Part shown: piece by piece, positions 19,725 to 28,272 of the stretch | Numbering within the stretch: the first letter of the stretch is position 1 | Layout of the letters: each line of letters starts with the position of its first letter | From: Rubrivivax rivuli | GTDB lineage: Bacteria; Pseudomonadota; Gammaproteobacteria; Burkholderiales; Burkholderiaceae_C | Reading direction: 5' to 3' | DNA: 64,000 nt | Assembly: GCF_004016505.1 (NCBI RefSeq) | Contig: NZ_SACR01000004.1 | Location: forward strand, 740,605-804,604 | Program-made: the position numbers and the translations under genes | The notes under the pieces: model-generated | Database searches by the model: none | Told to the model about the DNA's origin: nothing | The model's input: only the letters and a program-made list of their open reading frames with translations

Positions 19725-20978
19725 ATGTACCAGCACATCAAGGTGCCCGAAGGTGGCCAGAAGATCACCGTCAATGCGGACTTCTCGCTCAACGTTCCCG
19801 ATCAGCCGATCATTCCGTACATCGAGGGCGACGGCACCGGTCTGGACATCACGCCGGTGATGCTGAAGGTGGTGGATGCCGCGGTGGCCAAGGCCTACGG
19901 CGGCAAGAAGAAGATCCACTGGATGGAGGTCTATGCCGGCGAGAAGAGCACCAAGGTCTACGGGCCCGACGTGTGGCTGCCGCAAGAGACCCTGGACGTG
20001 GTGCGCGAGTACGTCGTCAGCATCAAGGGCCCGCTGACCACGCCCGTGGGCGGCGGCATCCGCAGCCTGAACGTGGCGCTGCGCCAGGAACTCGACCTCT
20101 ACGTCTGCCTGCGGCCCATCCAGTACTTCAAGGGCGTGCCCAGCCCCGTGAAGGAGCCCGAGAAGACCAACATGGTCATCTTCCGCGAGAACTCGGAAGA
20201 CATCTACGCCGGCATCGAGTTCGAGGCCGAGAGCGACAAGGCCAAGAAGCTCATCAAGTTCCTGCAGGACGAGATGGGCGTGAAGAAGATCCGCTTCCCG
20301 AACACCTCGGGCATCGGCGTCAAGCCGGTCAGCCGCGAAGGCACCGAACGCCTGGTGCGCAAGGCGCTGCAGTACGCCATCGACAACGACAAGCCCAGCG
20401 TGACCATCGTGCACAAGGGCAACATCATGAAGTTCACCGAAGGTGGCTTCCGTGACTGGGCCTACGCGCTGGCGCAGAAGGAATTCGGCGCGCAGCTCAT
20501 CGACGGCGGCCCGTGGTGCAAGTTCAAGAACCCGAAGACGGGCAAGGACATCGTCGTCAAGGACAGCATCGCCGACGCCTTCCTGCAGCAGATCCTGCTG
20601 CGCCCGGCCGAGTACAGCGTCATTGCCACGCTGAACCTGAACGGCGACTACGTCTCTGACGCGCTGGCCGCCCAGGTGGGTGGCATCGGCATCGCCCCGG
20701 GCGCCAACCTGAGCGACAGCGTGGCCATGTTCGAAGCCACGCACGGCACCGCGCCCAAGTACGCCGGCAAGGACTACGTGAACCCGGGTTCCGAGATCCT
20801 CAGCGCCGAGATGATGCTGCGCCACATGGGCTGGTTCGAGGCCGCCGACCTCATCATCAGCAGCATGGAGAAGTCGATCGCCAGCAAGAAGGTGACCTAC
20901 GACTTCGCGCGCCTGATGGAAGGTGCCACGCAGGTCAGCTGCAGCGGTTTCGGTCAGGTGATGATCGACCACATGTGA
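19725..20978 (+). CDS. icd: Isocitrate dehydrogenase (NADP+)
   Basis: 417 residues, the size of the E. coli-type homodimeric enzyme that oxidatively decarboxylates isocitrate to 2-oxoglutarate. The phosphate-loop phrase [17 protein letters not shown] holds the substrate-binding, phosphorylatable Ser and Arg residues. [27 protein letters not shown] and [10 protein letters not shown] are standard. I chose the ATG at 19725 over an in-frame start 60 bases upstream that lacks conserved sequence. Single-gene unit with a strong terminator. Confidence 0.97.
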   Translation: MYQHIKVPEGGQKITVNADFSLNVPDQPIIPYIEGDGTGLDITPVMLKVVDAAVAKAYGGKKKIHWMEVYAGEKSTKVYGPDVWLPQETLDVVREYVVSIKGPLTTPVGGGIRSLNVALRQELDLYVCLRPIQYFKGVPSPVKEPEKTNMVIFRENSEDIYAGIEFEAESDKAKKLIKFLQDEMGVKKIRFPNTSGIGVKPVSREGTERLVRKALQYAIDNDKPSVTIVHKGNIMKFTEGGFRDWAYALAQKEFGAQLIDGGPWCKFKNPKTGKDIVVKDSIADAFLQQILLRPAEYSVIATLNLNGDYVSDALAAQVGGIGIAPGANLSDSVAMFEATHGTAPKYAGKDYVNPGSEILSAEMMLRHMGWFEAADLIISSMEKSIASKKVTYDFARLMEGATQVSCSGFGQVMIDHM

Positions 20979-21021
20979 AGCCTGTGCATCGCGCCCCGCG
21001 CGGGCGCGCTGCGATAACCTG

Positions 21022-21055
21022 CCCCCGGCCTCTGCCCCAGAGCCCGGGGGTTTTT
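21022..21055 (+). terminator. Rho-independent terminator of icd
   Basis: CCCCCGG-C-CTCTG pairs with CAGAG-C-CCGGGGG around a three-base loop (one internal mismatch), then TTTTT at 21051-21055. Confidence 0.9.
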
Positions 21056-21065
21056 CATGGCGGCG

Positions 21066-22592
21066 CTAGACCCGCTGCCCCAGCGCCCGCTGCAGCGGCC
21101 GGTGCAGCGCCCACAGCAGCGCGCCACCGGCCAGGCCGATGGCCAGCATCAGGCCGAAGAAGCCTTCGCGCGGCAGCTTCTCGTAGAAGGTGCCCAGCCA
21201 GCCGGCGCCGTAGTTGCCAAAGAAGTTCGCGAGGAACCACACGCCCATCAACGTGGACACCAGGCGCAGCGGCGCCACCTTCGAGACGAAAGACAAGCCG
21301 ATGGGCGAGAGGTAGAGCTCGCCCAGCGTGAAGACCGCCGTGGCGGCGGTGAGCCACAGCAGGCTCTGCTTCTGGCCCGGCGTGGCGCTCAGCTCGCCGG
21401 CGATCATCACCGCGAAGCCCAGCCCGCAGAGCGCGCAGCCGATGGCCAGCTTGGCCAGGCTGCCGGGCTCGGTGCCGCGCGCGGCCTGTCGTGCCCACCA
21501 GAAGTTCAGCAGCGGCACGAAGAGAAAGATCATGAAAGGGTTGAAGCTCTGGTACCAGCTCGAAGGGATGGTGAAGCCGGCGATGGTGGGCCACACCGTC
21601 TGCTGGTCGGCCCAGAGCTGCAAGGTATTGCCCTGCTGTTCGTAGACGGCCCAGAACAGTGCCGTCACCGCGCAGGCGGCGCACAGCGCCATCACCCGCG
21701 GGCGCTCGTCGCCGGGCAGGCCGCGCAGCCAGGCCACGGCGGCCACCGCCACGCCCACGGCCAGGCCGGCCTGCAGCCAGCCCGGCAGCGCCAGCAGGCC
21801 CAGCATCAGGCCCACGCAGGCCGGGATGGCCAGCACATAGGCCAGCACGCCGAGGCCGGGTTTTGCAGCCAGCACCGAAGGCGGGCGCTCGGCTTCGGGC
21901 GGCAGCTTGTCCATGTTCAGCACGTAGAACACCAGCCCCAGCAGCATGCCCACGCCGGCGGCGCCGAAGCCGGCATGCCAGCCCACCGTCTGCCCCAGCG
22001 TGCCGCAGATCAGCGGTGCGATGAAGGCGCCCACGTTCACGCCAAGGTAGTAGACGGAGTAGGCGCGGTCGCGCCGCGGGTCGCCCGGCGCGTAGAGCTC
22101 GCCCACCTGCGCGCAGAGGTTGGGCTTGAAGCAGCCGTTGCCGGCGATGAGGAAGAGCAGGGCGACGAAGAACATCGCCTCGCTGGCCATGAGGAAGTGG
22201 CCCAGCGCCATCAGCAGGCCGCCGACGATGACGGTGCGGCGCCGGCCCAGCACGCGGTCGGCCAGCAGGCCGCCGAACAGCGGCGAGAGGTAGACGAAGC
22301 CGGTGTAGAGGCCATACACCAGCGAGGCCAGCGCCTGCACCTGCATGGGCCCGTGGGCCGCGGTGAGCAGGCCGCTCAGCGGCTCCAGGCCCAGCACCGC
22401 GGTGTCGGCGTCCGGGCGCTTGAAGAGGTGGTCCACCATGTACAGCACGAGCAGGGCGCGCATGCCGTAGTAGCTGGTGCGCTCCCACATCTCGGCCATG
22501 AAGAGCACGGCCAGGCCCTTGGGGTGGCCGAACCAGGTGCCGCCGGGTGGGGCGGTGGGGGCAGGCGCCGTGGGCAGGGGGGTGGTGTTCAT
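21066..22592 (-). CDS. POT/PTR2 family proton-coupled peptide transporter
   Basis: 508 residues with about 14 predicted transmembrane segments. The POT motif ExxER lies at Glu34-Glu37-Arg38 in AEMWERTSYYGMRALL. The PTR2 signature GGLLADRVLGRRRTV follows. NPFMIFLFVPLLN and GELYLSPIGLS are typical of bacterial di/tripeptide transporters (DtpA/B type). Start ATG at 22592, 56 bases downstream of the giant lipoprotein gene on the same strand, so it might be co-transcribed with it; no terminator is visible in that gap. Faces icd convergently. Confidence 0.9.
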   Translation of the reverse strand: MNTTPLPTAPAPTAPPGGTWFGHPKGLAVLFMAEMWERTSYYGMRALLVLYMVDHLFKRPDADTAVLGLEPLSGLLTAAHGPMQVQALASLVYGLYTGFVYLSPLFGGLLADRVLGRRRTVIVGGLLMALGHFLMASEAMFFVALLFLIAGNGCFKPNLCAQVGELYAPGDPRRDRAYSVYYLGVNVGAFIAPLICGTLGQTVGWHAGFGAAGVGMLLGLVFYVLNMDKLPPEAERPPSVLAAKPGLGVLAYVLAIPACVGLMLGLLALPGWLQAGLAVGVAVAAVAWLRGLPGDERPRVMALCAACAVTALFWAVYEQQGNTLQLWADQQTVWPTIAGFTIPSSWYQSFNPFMIFLFVPLLNFWWARQAARGTEPGSLAKLAIGCALCGLGFAVMIAGELSATPGQKQSLLWLTAATAVFTLGELYLSPIGLSFVSKVAPLRLVSTLMGVWFLANFFGNYGAGWLGTFYEKLPREGFFGLMLAIGLAGGALLWALHRPLQRALGQRV

Positions 22593-22648
22593 CGCGGCCC
22601 ATTGTGGCGGCCCACCCCCGGCCGCCGTGGAGATGCCGGGCCCTGGGT

Positions 22649-25600
22649 TCAGGGGTGGTTCAGGCGGCTGGCGGGCACCGCCACGAAGCTGCTGCTGCCC
22701 GGCACGCGCCACTGCAGGCGCATGGTGGCGCCGCCACTGCGGTCGTAGTACTCCAGCACCACGGCCACGCGCTGGCCGGCGGTGAGGCGGAAGCTGCCGC
22801 TGGTGTTGGTGGTGGTGCCGTGGTCGGTCCAGTTGTTGATGCGCTGGGTGCCGCCCACCCACAAGCGCACGCCGTCGTCGGAGACGGTGCGGAAGGTGTA
22901 GCTGCCCGTGGTCGGCACGGTGACGGTGCCGCTCCAGCGCACGGAGTAGCCGTCGGCCGGCACGCCCACCGCGGGGCGGTTGGTGCCCCAGTCGAAGTCG
23001 ACCGCCTCGGTGCGTGACACGAGCAGCCGGCCGCTGAAGCTGGCCGCGCCCAGGTGGTAGTCGCCGCGCAGGCCGGCACCGCTGGTGGCCAGGGCCGGGG
23101 CGCTGGCTTCTTCGTTGCCGATCTCGCGCAGGTACTGCGCCAGGTTGGTGAGGTCGGCCGCCGCGATGGCCAGGCCGGCGTGGGCCGTGATGGCCGCCTC
23201 CAGCGTGGCCGCCGAGCCGTCGTGCAGGTAGGGCCCGGTGAGCGCCACGTCGCGCAGCGTGGGGACGTCGATGCCGTCCAGCGTGCCGTTCAGGCGGCGG
23301 CCGCTGCTGGCCTTGAGCGTGCCGATGTCGAAGCGGTTGTCGGCCGCACTGCCGGTGTAGGCCGTGCCGCTGTGGCACGCGGCGCACTGCTGGTTGATGA
23401 AGACCGTGCGGCCCGCCGCAGCCACGCTGCTCAGCGCGCCGGTGCTGGTACGGGCTGCGCTGGGCGCGAAGGCGTTGAGCGAGCCGACGTAGGCCGCCAG
23501 CGCGTCGAGGTCGGCGCTCTGGCCAGCCTTGGCCGTGCCCAGGGGCTGCGCGCGTGTGCCGCTGAAGTAGGCGGCGTCGGCCATCAGCCCGGTGCCGCCG
23601 GCCAGGGTGCGGATCTGGGTCTCGAAGTCTTGTACTTCGTCGAAGTTCTGCGTCCAGTGCAGGCGGCCCTGGCCCAGCCCGGCGCGGCCGCGCAGGCTGG
23701 CGGTGTTGCGCAGGCCTTCACCGTGGCCCGTCAGGTCCCAGGTGCGGCCGTCGTGCGTGCCGTCGGCATGGCAGGTGGCGCAGCTCATGTAGGCGTCGCG
23801 GGCCAGGCGCGGATCACGCGCGTCGTAGAAGAACTGCTTGCCGCGCAGCACGGTGGCGCTGAGCTTTTCGGTGGCGATGGTGGCGGCTACGCTCGGTGCG
23901 GGCAGCGCGAAGCTGCCGTTGTCCAGCAGCGGGCCGAGGTCGATGGCGCTGACGCTGCGCGACATGAAGTTCAGCACATAGAGCCGCCGGCCGTCGGCCG
24001 ACATCAGCAACGCCTGCGGCGCCAGCTGCGTTTCCAGCCGCACGAGCTCGGTGCCGCGCGCGGCATCCAGCACTGCCACCTGGCGCGAGGTTTCCAGCGC
24101 CACGAAGAGGTAGGCGCCGGTCGGGTGGTGCACGGCGGCGGTGGCCAGGCTGCTGTTGTCGTGGTCGACACGCTGCGCGGCCACCTCGGCCGGCGTGGCC
24201 GCGGTGAGGTCGATGCGCGAGCTGATGGCGCGCACGGTGTTCTGGAAGTCGAGGTTCACGCCATTGCGCAGCGTGCCGCGCTTGACGTTGTCCTGCTTCG
24301 AGGGCACCCAGGCCGAGCGGCCGTCGGGCGAGATGGCGGCAGCTCCCAGGTAGTTGGGGATGCCGCTGCCCTGGATCTCGGTGTCGGTCTTGTCGCTGTG
24401 GCGCAGCCAGGTGGTGGCCGGCGCGGCCATCGTGGCGGTGTTGTAGACCCAGACCTCGCCGCCCACGTTGCCCGTGGTGGTGACGCTGGCCGTGCCTTCG
24501 CCCGGCAGTGCGCCCGTGATGAAGCGCGAGACCAGCAGGCGTGCCGAATCACCGCTGATGGCCAGGCCGCGCGGCTCGGCGCCGGTGGCCCAGGCGCCGG
24601 TCTGCGCGCCGGTGCCAGCGTCCAGCCTCAGCAGGCGCTGCGCCGCGCCCAGCGTGACCCAGGCCGCGCTGCCGTTGGGCGCGAACACCAGGCCCTGCGG
24701 CTGCGAGGCGCGCGGCAGCGCCACGGTGCGCGTGACGGCCAGCGTGGTGGGGCTGATGACGCTGAGGCTGGCGCTGTCGCGGTTGAGCACCCACACGCTG
24801 CCGTCGGGCGCTTGCGCGATGCTGCGCGGCGCCACGCCCACGTCGATGAGCGCGGTGCGGGCCATGGTGGCGGTGTCGAAGACGGCCACGCTGTCCTGGT
24901 CGGGGTTCAGCACCCACAGGCGCGCGCTTTGGCCGCTGCGCGGCTCCAGCATCAGCATCGACGAACTGCGCGGTGCGTTGGCCGTGGGGGCGTTGTAGAC
25001 GGCCTGCACGAAGCTCGTGCTGCGTGTCTCGCCGGCTTCGTTGCGCACGGTCAGCGTGACGGTGTAGACGCCGGCCTGATCCCAGGTCTTGCTGGTGGCG
25101 CTGGCCGGGCCGAAGGCGGTGGCGGCGCTGCCGTCGCCGAAGCTCCAGCTGAAGCTCAGGCCCGGCGCATCCAGGCCCGGCGTGTAGGCGATGGCGCCCG
25201 CGCCCACGGCCTGCGGAGCCGCTGGCAGGGCCGGCAGGGCGGGCAGCGGCGTGGCCGCCACCAGCGGCAGCTGCCGCACGGTGAAGGTGGCGCTGTTGCG
25301 GAAGCGGGTGTCGTCGGCCTGGGGGTCGATCCACAGCTGGCCTTCGCGTTCACGCACCACGTAGGTGGGGAAGTTCTTCGAGCGCAGCGTCAGCGAATGC
25401 CCGGCCAGCCCTGGCTCGGGGCAGAAGGTGGCGTCGCCGGCGAAGAGTGCGGTGCCGTCGTTGACGGCCGTCTGCAGGCGGTAGCCGGCGTGGCGCAGCC
25501 AGCGGCCAGGGTTGGCGGCATGCTCCAGCGAGACACAGGCCGCGTCGGCGAGGCCCGGGCGCACCAGCCAGCGTGCGGCATTGCGCTGCGCTTCGCTGGG

Positions 25601-27457
25601 CAGGCCGGGCAGGGCGCCCAGCACGCCGAGGTTGGCGCCATCCACGGCCAGCGCGGCATCGGCCACGTGCGTGGCGGCCAGGGCCAGCGGCAGGTTCTGC
25701 GGCAGCGTGGCGTCGGCGGGGTTGATGCGCAGCAGCGCGGCTTGAGAAGGCACGCCGTTGGCATCCAGCGCGAACAGCTGCCACACCCCCGGCGGCAGCG
25801 TGTTGCCGCTGGCCGGCAGCGTGGCGCTCAGCAGGTCGGCGTTCTGCGTGAAGGCCAGCTCCACGAAACGCTGGCCGTTGTTGAACGAGTGCGTGACGGT
25901 GCCGCCCTTGACCAGCACCAGCCGGCTGATGGCATTGCTGTCCTGCATTTCCACGAGCAGCGTGCCACCGGGGCGGTGCGTGAGCGCGTTCACGCCCGTC
26001 ATCACCGGCCGCGTTGCCAGCACCGAGGCCGTGCCCGTGCTGCGGAAGAGGTAGGGCGGGTAGTAGACCTCGACGTTCTGGTTGAACACCGGGCCCGGCG
26101 TGCCACCGCCGAGCGACAGCACCGCCGCGTTGGGCAGCAGCAGCGCGCCCGAGTGGTAGACGCGGATGCGCGCGGCGCTGGCCAACGTCGACCAGGTGCC
26201 CGTGGCCGGGTTCCAACGCTCGGCGGCATAGACGGCGTCGGCACCGCCGTTGTTGCCGCGGCGTGTGCCGCCGGTCACGAGCACCTGCCCGTCGGGCAGC
26301 ACGGTGGCGCTGGGGAAGCGGCGCGGCGCTGCCATGCGGGCGGTTTCGCTGAGCACCGGCGAAGCGCCGTTGATGTCGACGATGGTGGCCATGTCGCTGG
26401 CCGGGAAACCGTCGCCGTTGAAGCCGCCATTGCCGCCCAGTTGCAGGATGCGCCCGGGCGCGAACATCACCGCGCTGTTGGTGGCGCCGGTGTTCACCGG
26501 GGCGGTGGCGCTGGGGCCGGTCTTGAAGTTGCCGGCCGAGCGCAGGGCACCGTTGCCGCCGTTGGCGTTGATGTCGAGCCACCACATCTGGTCGGCGCTG
26601 ATGCCGAAGACCTCGCCGTTCGGCGCCACCCAGGCGCGCGGGTAGCTGGCGCGCAGGTTGTCGGGGCCGAAAGCCAGGCGGCTGCTGGCACCGCTCAGGC
26701 TGCGCCAGCCGGTGCCCGGGGTGTAGACCTCGGGCGTCATCGACACCTGCCCGGCTGCAATCGCGGCATCGGGGTTCTGGTACATGCCCTCGGTGTAGGG
26801 GTCGATGCCGCCCAGCATCACGGCGCGGCCGTCGGGCAGGGTCAGCATGGTGGCGTACCAGCGGTCGTCGGCCAGCTGCGCGGTGTCGTTCACGCCGGTG
26901 AGCGTGGCCGTGGTGAAGAGCGAGCTGCCGCGCGGTGTGTTGCCGCCGCTGATCAGCAACTGCCCGGTGCCCAGCCAGGCGGCGGTGCTGCAGAAGCTGT
27001 TGACGCGGCCTTCCTCGAAAGAGACGGCGTGGGCGTTGGTGCCAAAGCCGAGCGCGGGGGTCCAGACGCTGAAGGTGCGGCCGTCCTGCGCGTCGGCGTT
27101 CTGCGGGGCGCCGTAGCTCAGCACCTTGCCGTCGGGCAGCAGCGCGGCGTGGATGGCGTTCATGGGCCAGTTCTGTACCGCGCCCCACATGCCGCGCGTG
27201 GCCGCGTCGGCGGGGATGGTCAGGCCGCTCATCAGCGGGTCGGCCGGGTTGGGCAGGGCCACGGCCAGGCGCGTGGTGGCCGCCAGCATGCGGGCGCGGT
27301 CCATCACGGCCGGTGCTGGTTTCTCGGCCGAGGGTTCGTCGCCCTGGCCGCCGCAGCTGGCCAGCAGCAGGGCAGCGAGCGTCACCGCCACGGCGGTGGC
27401 GGCCGGGCGCTGTTGGGGCTGGCGGGCGGTACGGGGGGTGGCGTGCGGCGTCTTCAT
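22649..27457 (-). CDS. Multidomain surface lipoprotein: copper-radical (galactose/glyoxal) oxidase fused to YVTN propeller, di-haem CCP/MauG-like cytochrome and PA14
   Basis: 1602 residues. Lipobox LASC with Cys35. Residues ~80-480 form a kelch-like propeller of the galactose/glyoxal oxidase family; ~480-578 is its early-set domain. Copper-radical residues can be aligned by eye: Cys156 (NSFCS) and Tyr201 (RWYAT) for the thioether cofactor, Tyr434-His435 (VYHSG) and His523 (VTHSF) for copper. Then an AbfB-like trefoil (~585-730), a PKD domain (~735-825, FSWSFGDG), a YVTN propeller (~830-1175), a di-haem module (~1200-1447; CATCH 1226-1230, CAACH 1358-1362, with RGKQFFYD and TLRDVALTGPYLHDGS as in CCP/MauG) and PA14 (~1463-1602). 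The start overlaps the sco stop by 4 bases. Substrate unknown; alcohols, aldehydes or glycans are possible. Confidence 0.88.
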   Translation of the reverse strand: MKTPHATPRTARQPQQRPAATAVAVTLAALLLASCGGQGDEPSAEKPAPAVMDRARMLAATTRLAVALPNPADPLMSGLTIPADAATRGMWGAVQNWPMNAIHAALLPDGKVLSYGAPQNADAQDGRTFSVWTPALGFGTNAHAVSFEEGRVNSFCSTAAWLGTGQLLISGGNTPRGSSLFTTATLTGVNDTAQLADDRWYATMLTLPDGRAVMLGGIDPYTEGMYQNPDAAIAAGQVSMTPEVYTPGTGWRSLSGASSRLAFGPDNLRASYPRAWVAPNGEVFGISADQMWWLDINANGGNGALRSAGNFKTGPSATAPVNTGATNSAVMFAPGRILQLGGNGGFNGDGFPASDMATIVDINGASPVLSETARMAAPRRFPSATVLPDGQVLVTGGTRRGNNGGADAVYAAERWNPATGTWSTLASAARIRVYHSGALLLPNAAVLSLGGGTPGPVFNQNVEVYYPPYLFRSTGTASVLATRPVMTGVNALTHRPGGTLLVEMQDSNAISRLVLVKGGTVTHSFNNGQRFVELAFTQNADLLSATLPASGNTLPPGVWQLFALDANGVPSQAALLRINPADATLPQNLPLALAATHVADAALAVDGANLGVLGALPGLPSEAQRNAARWLVRPGLADAACVSLEHAANPGRWLRHAGYRLQTAVNDGTALFAGDATFCPEPGLAGHSLTLRSKNFPTYVVREREGQLWIDPQADDTRFRNSATFTVRQLPLVAATPLPALPALPAAPQAVGAGAIAYTPGLDAPGLSFSWSFGDGSAATAFGPASATSKTWDQAGVYTVTLTVRNEAGETRSTSFVQAVYNAPTANAPRSSSMLMLEPRSGQSARLWVLNPDQDSVAVFDTATMARTALIDVGVAPRSIAQAPDGSVWVLNRDSASLSVISPTTLAVTRTVALPRASQPQGLVFAPNGSAAWVTLGAAQRLLRLDAGTGAQTGAWATGAEPRGLAISGDSARLLVSRFITGALPGEGTASVTTTGNVGGEVWVYNTATMAAPATTWLRHSDKTDTEIQGSGIPNYLGAAAISPDGRSAWVPSKQDNVKRGTLRNGVNLDFQNTVRAISSRIDLTAATPAEVAAQRVDHDNSSLATAAVHHPTGAYLFVALETSRQVAVLDAARGTELVRLETQLAPQALLMSADGRRLYVLNFMSRSVSAIDLGPLLDNGSFALPAPSVAATIATEKLSATVLRGKQFFYDARDPRLARDAYMSCATCHADGTHDGRTWDLTGHGEGLRNTASLRGRAGLGQGRLHWTQNFDEVQDFETQIRTLAGGTGLMADAAYFSGTRAQPLGTAKAGQSADLDALAAYVGSLNAFAPSAARTSTGALSSVAAAGRTVFINQQCAACHSGTAYTGSAADNRFDIGTLKASSGRRLNGTLDGIDVPTLRDVALTGPYLHDGSAATLEAAITAHAGLAIAAADLTNLAQYLREIGNEEASAPALATSGAGLRGDYHLGAASFSGRLLVSRTEAVDFDWGTNRPAVGVPADGYSVRWSGTVTVPTTGSYTFRTVSDDGVRLWVGGTQRINNWTDHGTTTNTSGSFRLTAGQRVAVVLEYYDRSGGATMRLQWRVPGSSSFVAVPASRLNHP

Positions 27458-28056
27458 GAGGCGGTGCGGTCGGTGCGTGTGAGGCGCGTCAGTTCGTCGG
27501 CGAGGCGGTTGCGGTCCACGGGTTCACCGCGGAAACGCTGCAGCAGCTGGCCGTCAGGGGCGTAGAGATAGATCGCGTTGCGGTGGTCGTCGGGCACGGG
27601 CTGCGCCACGCGGGGGTCGAAGACCTGCAGCCGGTCGAGCAGGCGGTGGACCTGCGCCGGCGCGCCGCTGACGAAGCGCCAGCCGGGGCGGTCAGCGTCC
27701 TGGCGTTGGGCATAGGCGGCCAGCGCGGCGGGGGTGTCGCTCAGCGGGTCCACGGTCACCGACAGGAAGACCACACGCTCGCGCACCGGGCCCGGCAAGG
27801 CGGCGTGCAGTTGCTTGAGTTCCTGCACCTGCACGGGGCAAACGCGCGAGCAGCCGGCGAACACGAAGTGCAGCAGCACCGGGCGGCCGGTGAACTGCTG
27901 CGCGGCCAGCGCCTGGCCGCGGTGGTCTTGCAGCTGCAGGCCTTGCAGCGGGGCCGGCTGGGCCGCGGCCTTCAGCGGCAGGCCGAGACCGAGGAGGGCC
28001 AGCAAACCAAGAGCAAGACCAGCGCAGCGCAGCAGCAGGGGGAAGAACGCAGGCAC
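27454..28056 (-). CDS. Sco/SenC-type copper chaperone
   Basis: 200 residues. An N-terminal hydrophobic segment (about residues 7-30) acts as signal or anchor. A thioredoxin-like fold follows with the Sco copper site: Cys69 and Cys73 in GCSRVCPVQ and His158 in DDHRNAIYL. TVDPLSDTP is also standard for the family. Sco proteins load copper onto CuA sites of oxidases. In Streptomyces a Sco protein matures the copper-radical oxidase GlxA. Here the gene sits directly upstream of, and overlaps, a copper-radical oxidase gene, so that is its most likely client. The cbb3 oxidase in this window has no CuA. Confidence 0.93.
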   Translation of the reverse strand: MPAFFPLLLRCAGLALGLLALLGLGLPLKAAAQPAPLQGLQLQDHRGQALAAQQFTGRPVLLHFVFAGCSRVCPVQVQELKQLHAALPGPVRERVVFLSVTVDPLSDTPAALAAYAQRQDADRPGWRFVSGAPAQVHRLLDRLQVFDPRVAQPVPDDHRNAIYLYAPDGQLLQRFRGEPVDRNRLADELTRLTRTDRTAS

Positions 28057-28241
28057 AGTGCAGGGGCAGGGGGGTGCGGCAGGACAGCAGCCCCTGACGC
28101 GGTGCAGAACCCTGTTCCACCCTCACCCAACGGCCACCTGTTTACGTTTTGTGACAGTGTGGTCGGTGGCGCCCGCAGGCGCCCAGCCCGCGCTTCGGGG
28201 GGCGGGCGCGCGTGGCGCGCGAGTGCGTGACGGATGTCGCC

Positions 28242-28266
28242 AAAGCGCGCGCCGGCGGTGCGCGCG
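28242..28266 (-). terminator. GC-rich hairpin after the RND efflux operon, possible terminator
   Basis: CGCGCGC (28246-28252) pairs with GCGCGCG (28260-28266) around a 7-base loop, followed on the minus strand by only three T residues. Two further GC hairpins lie in the same gap (28168-28183 and 28206-28220). Weak, because the T tract is short. Confidence 0.35.
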
Positions 28267-28272
28267 GGCCGG

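Noticed and set aside
23054..27565. A very long open frame (about 1500 codons) on the plus strand opposite the giant lipoprotein gene
   Set aside because: It is the antisense shadow of a GC-rich gene: its translation is Gly/Arg/Ala/His-rich without domains, whereas the minus strand shows clear motifs.
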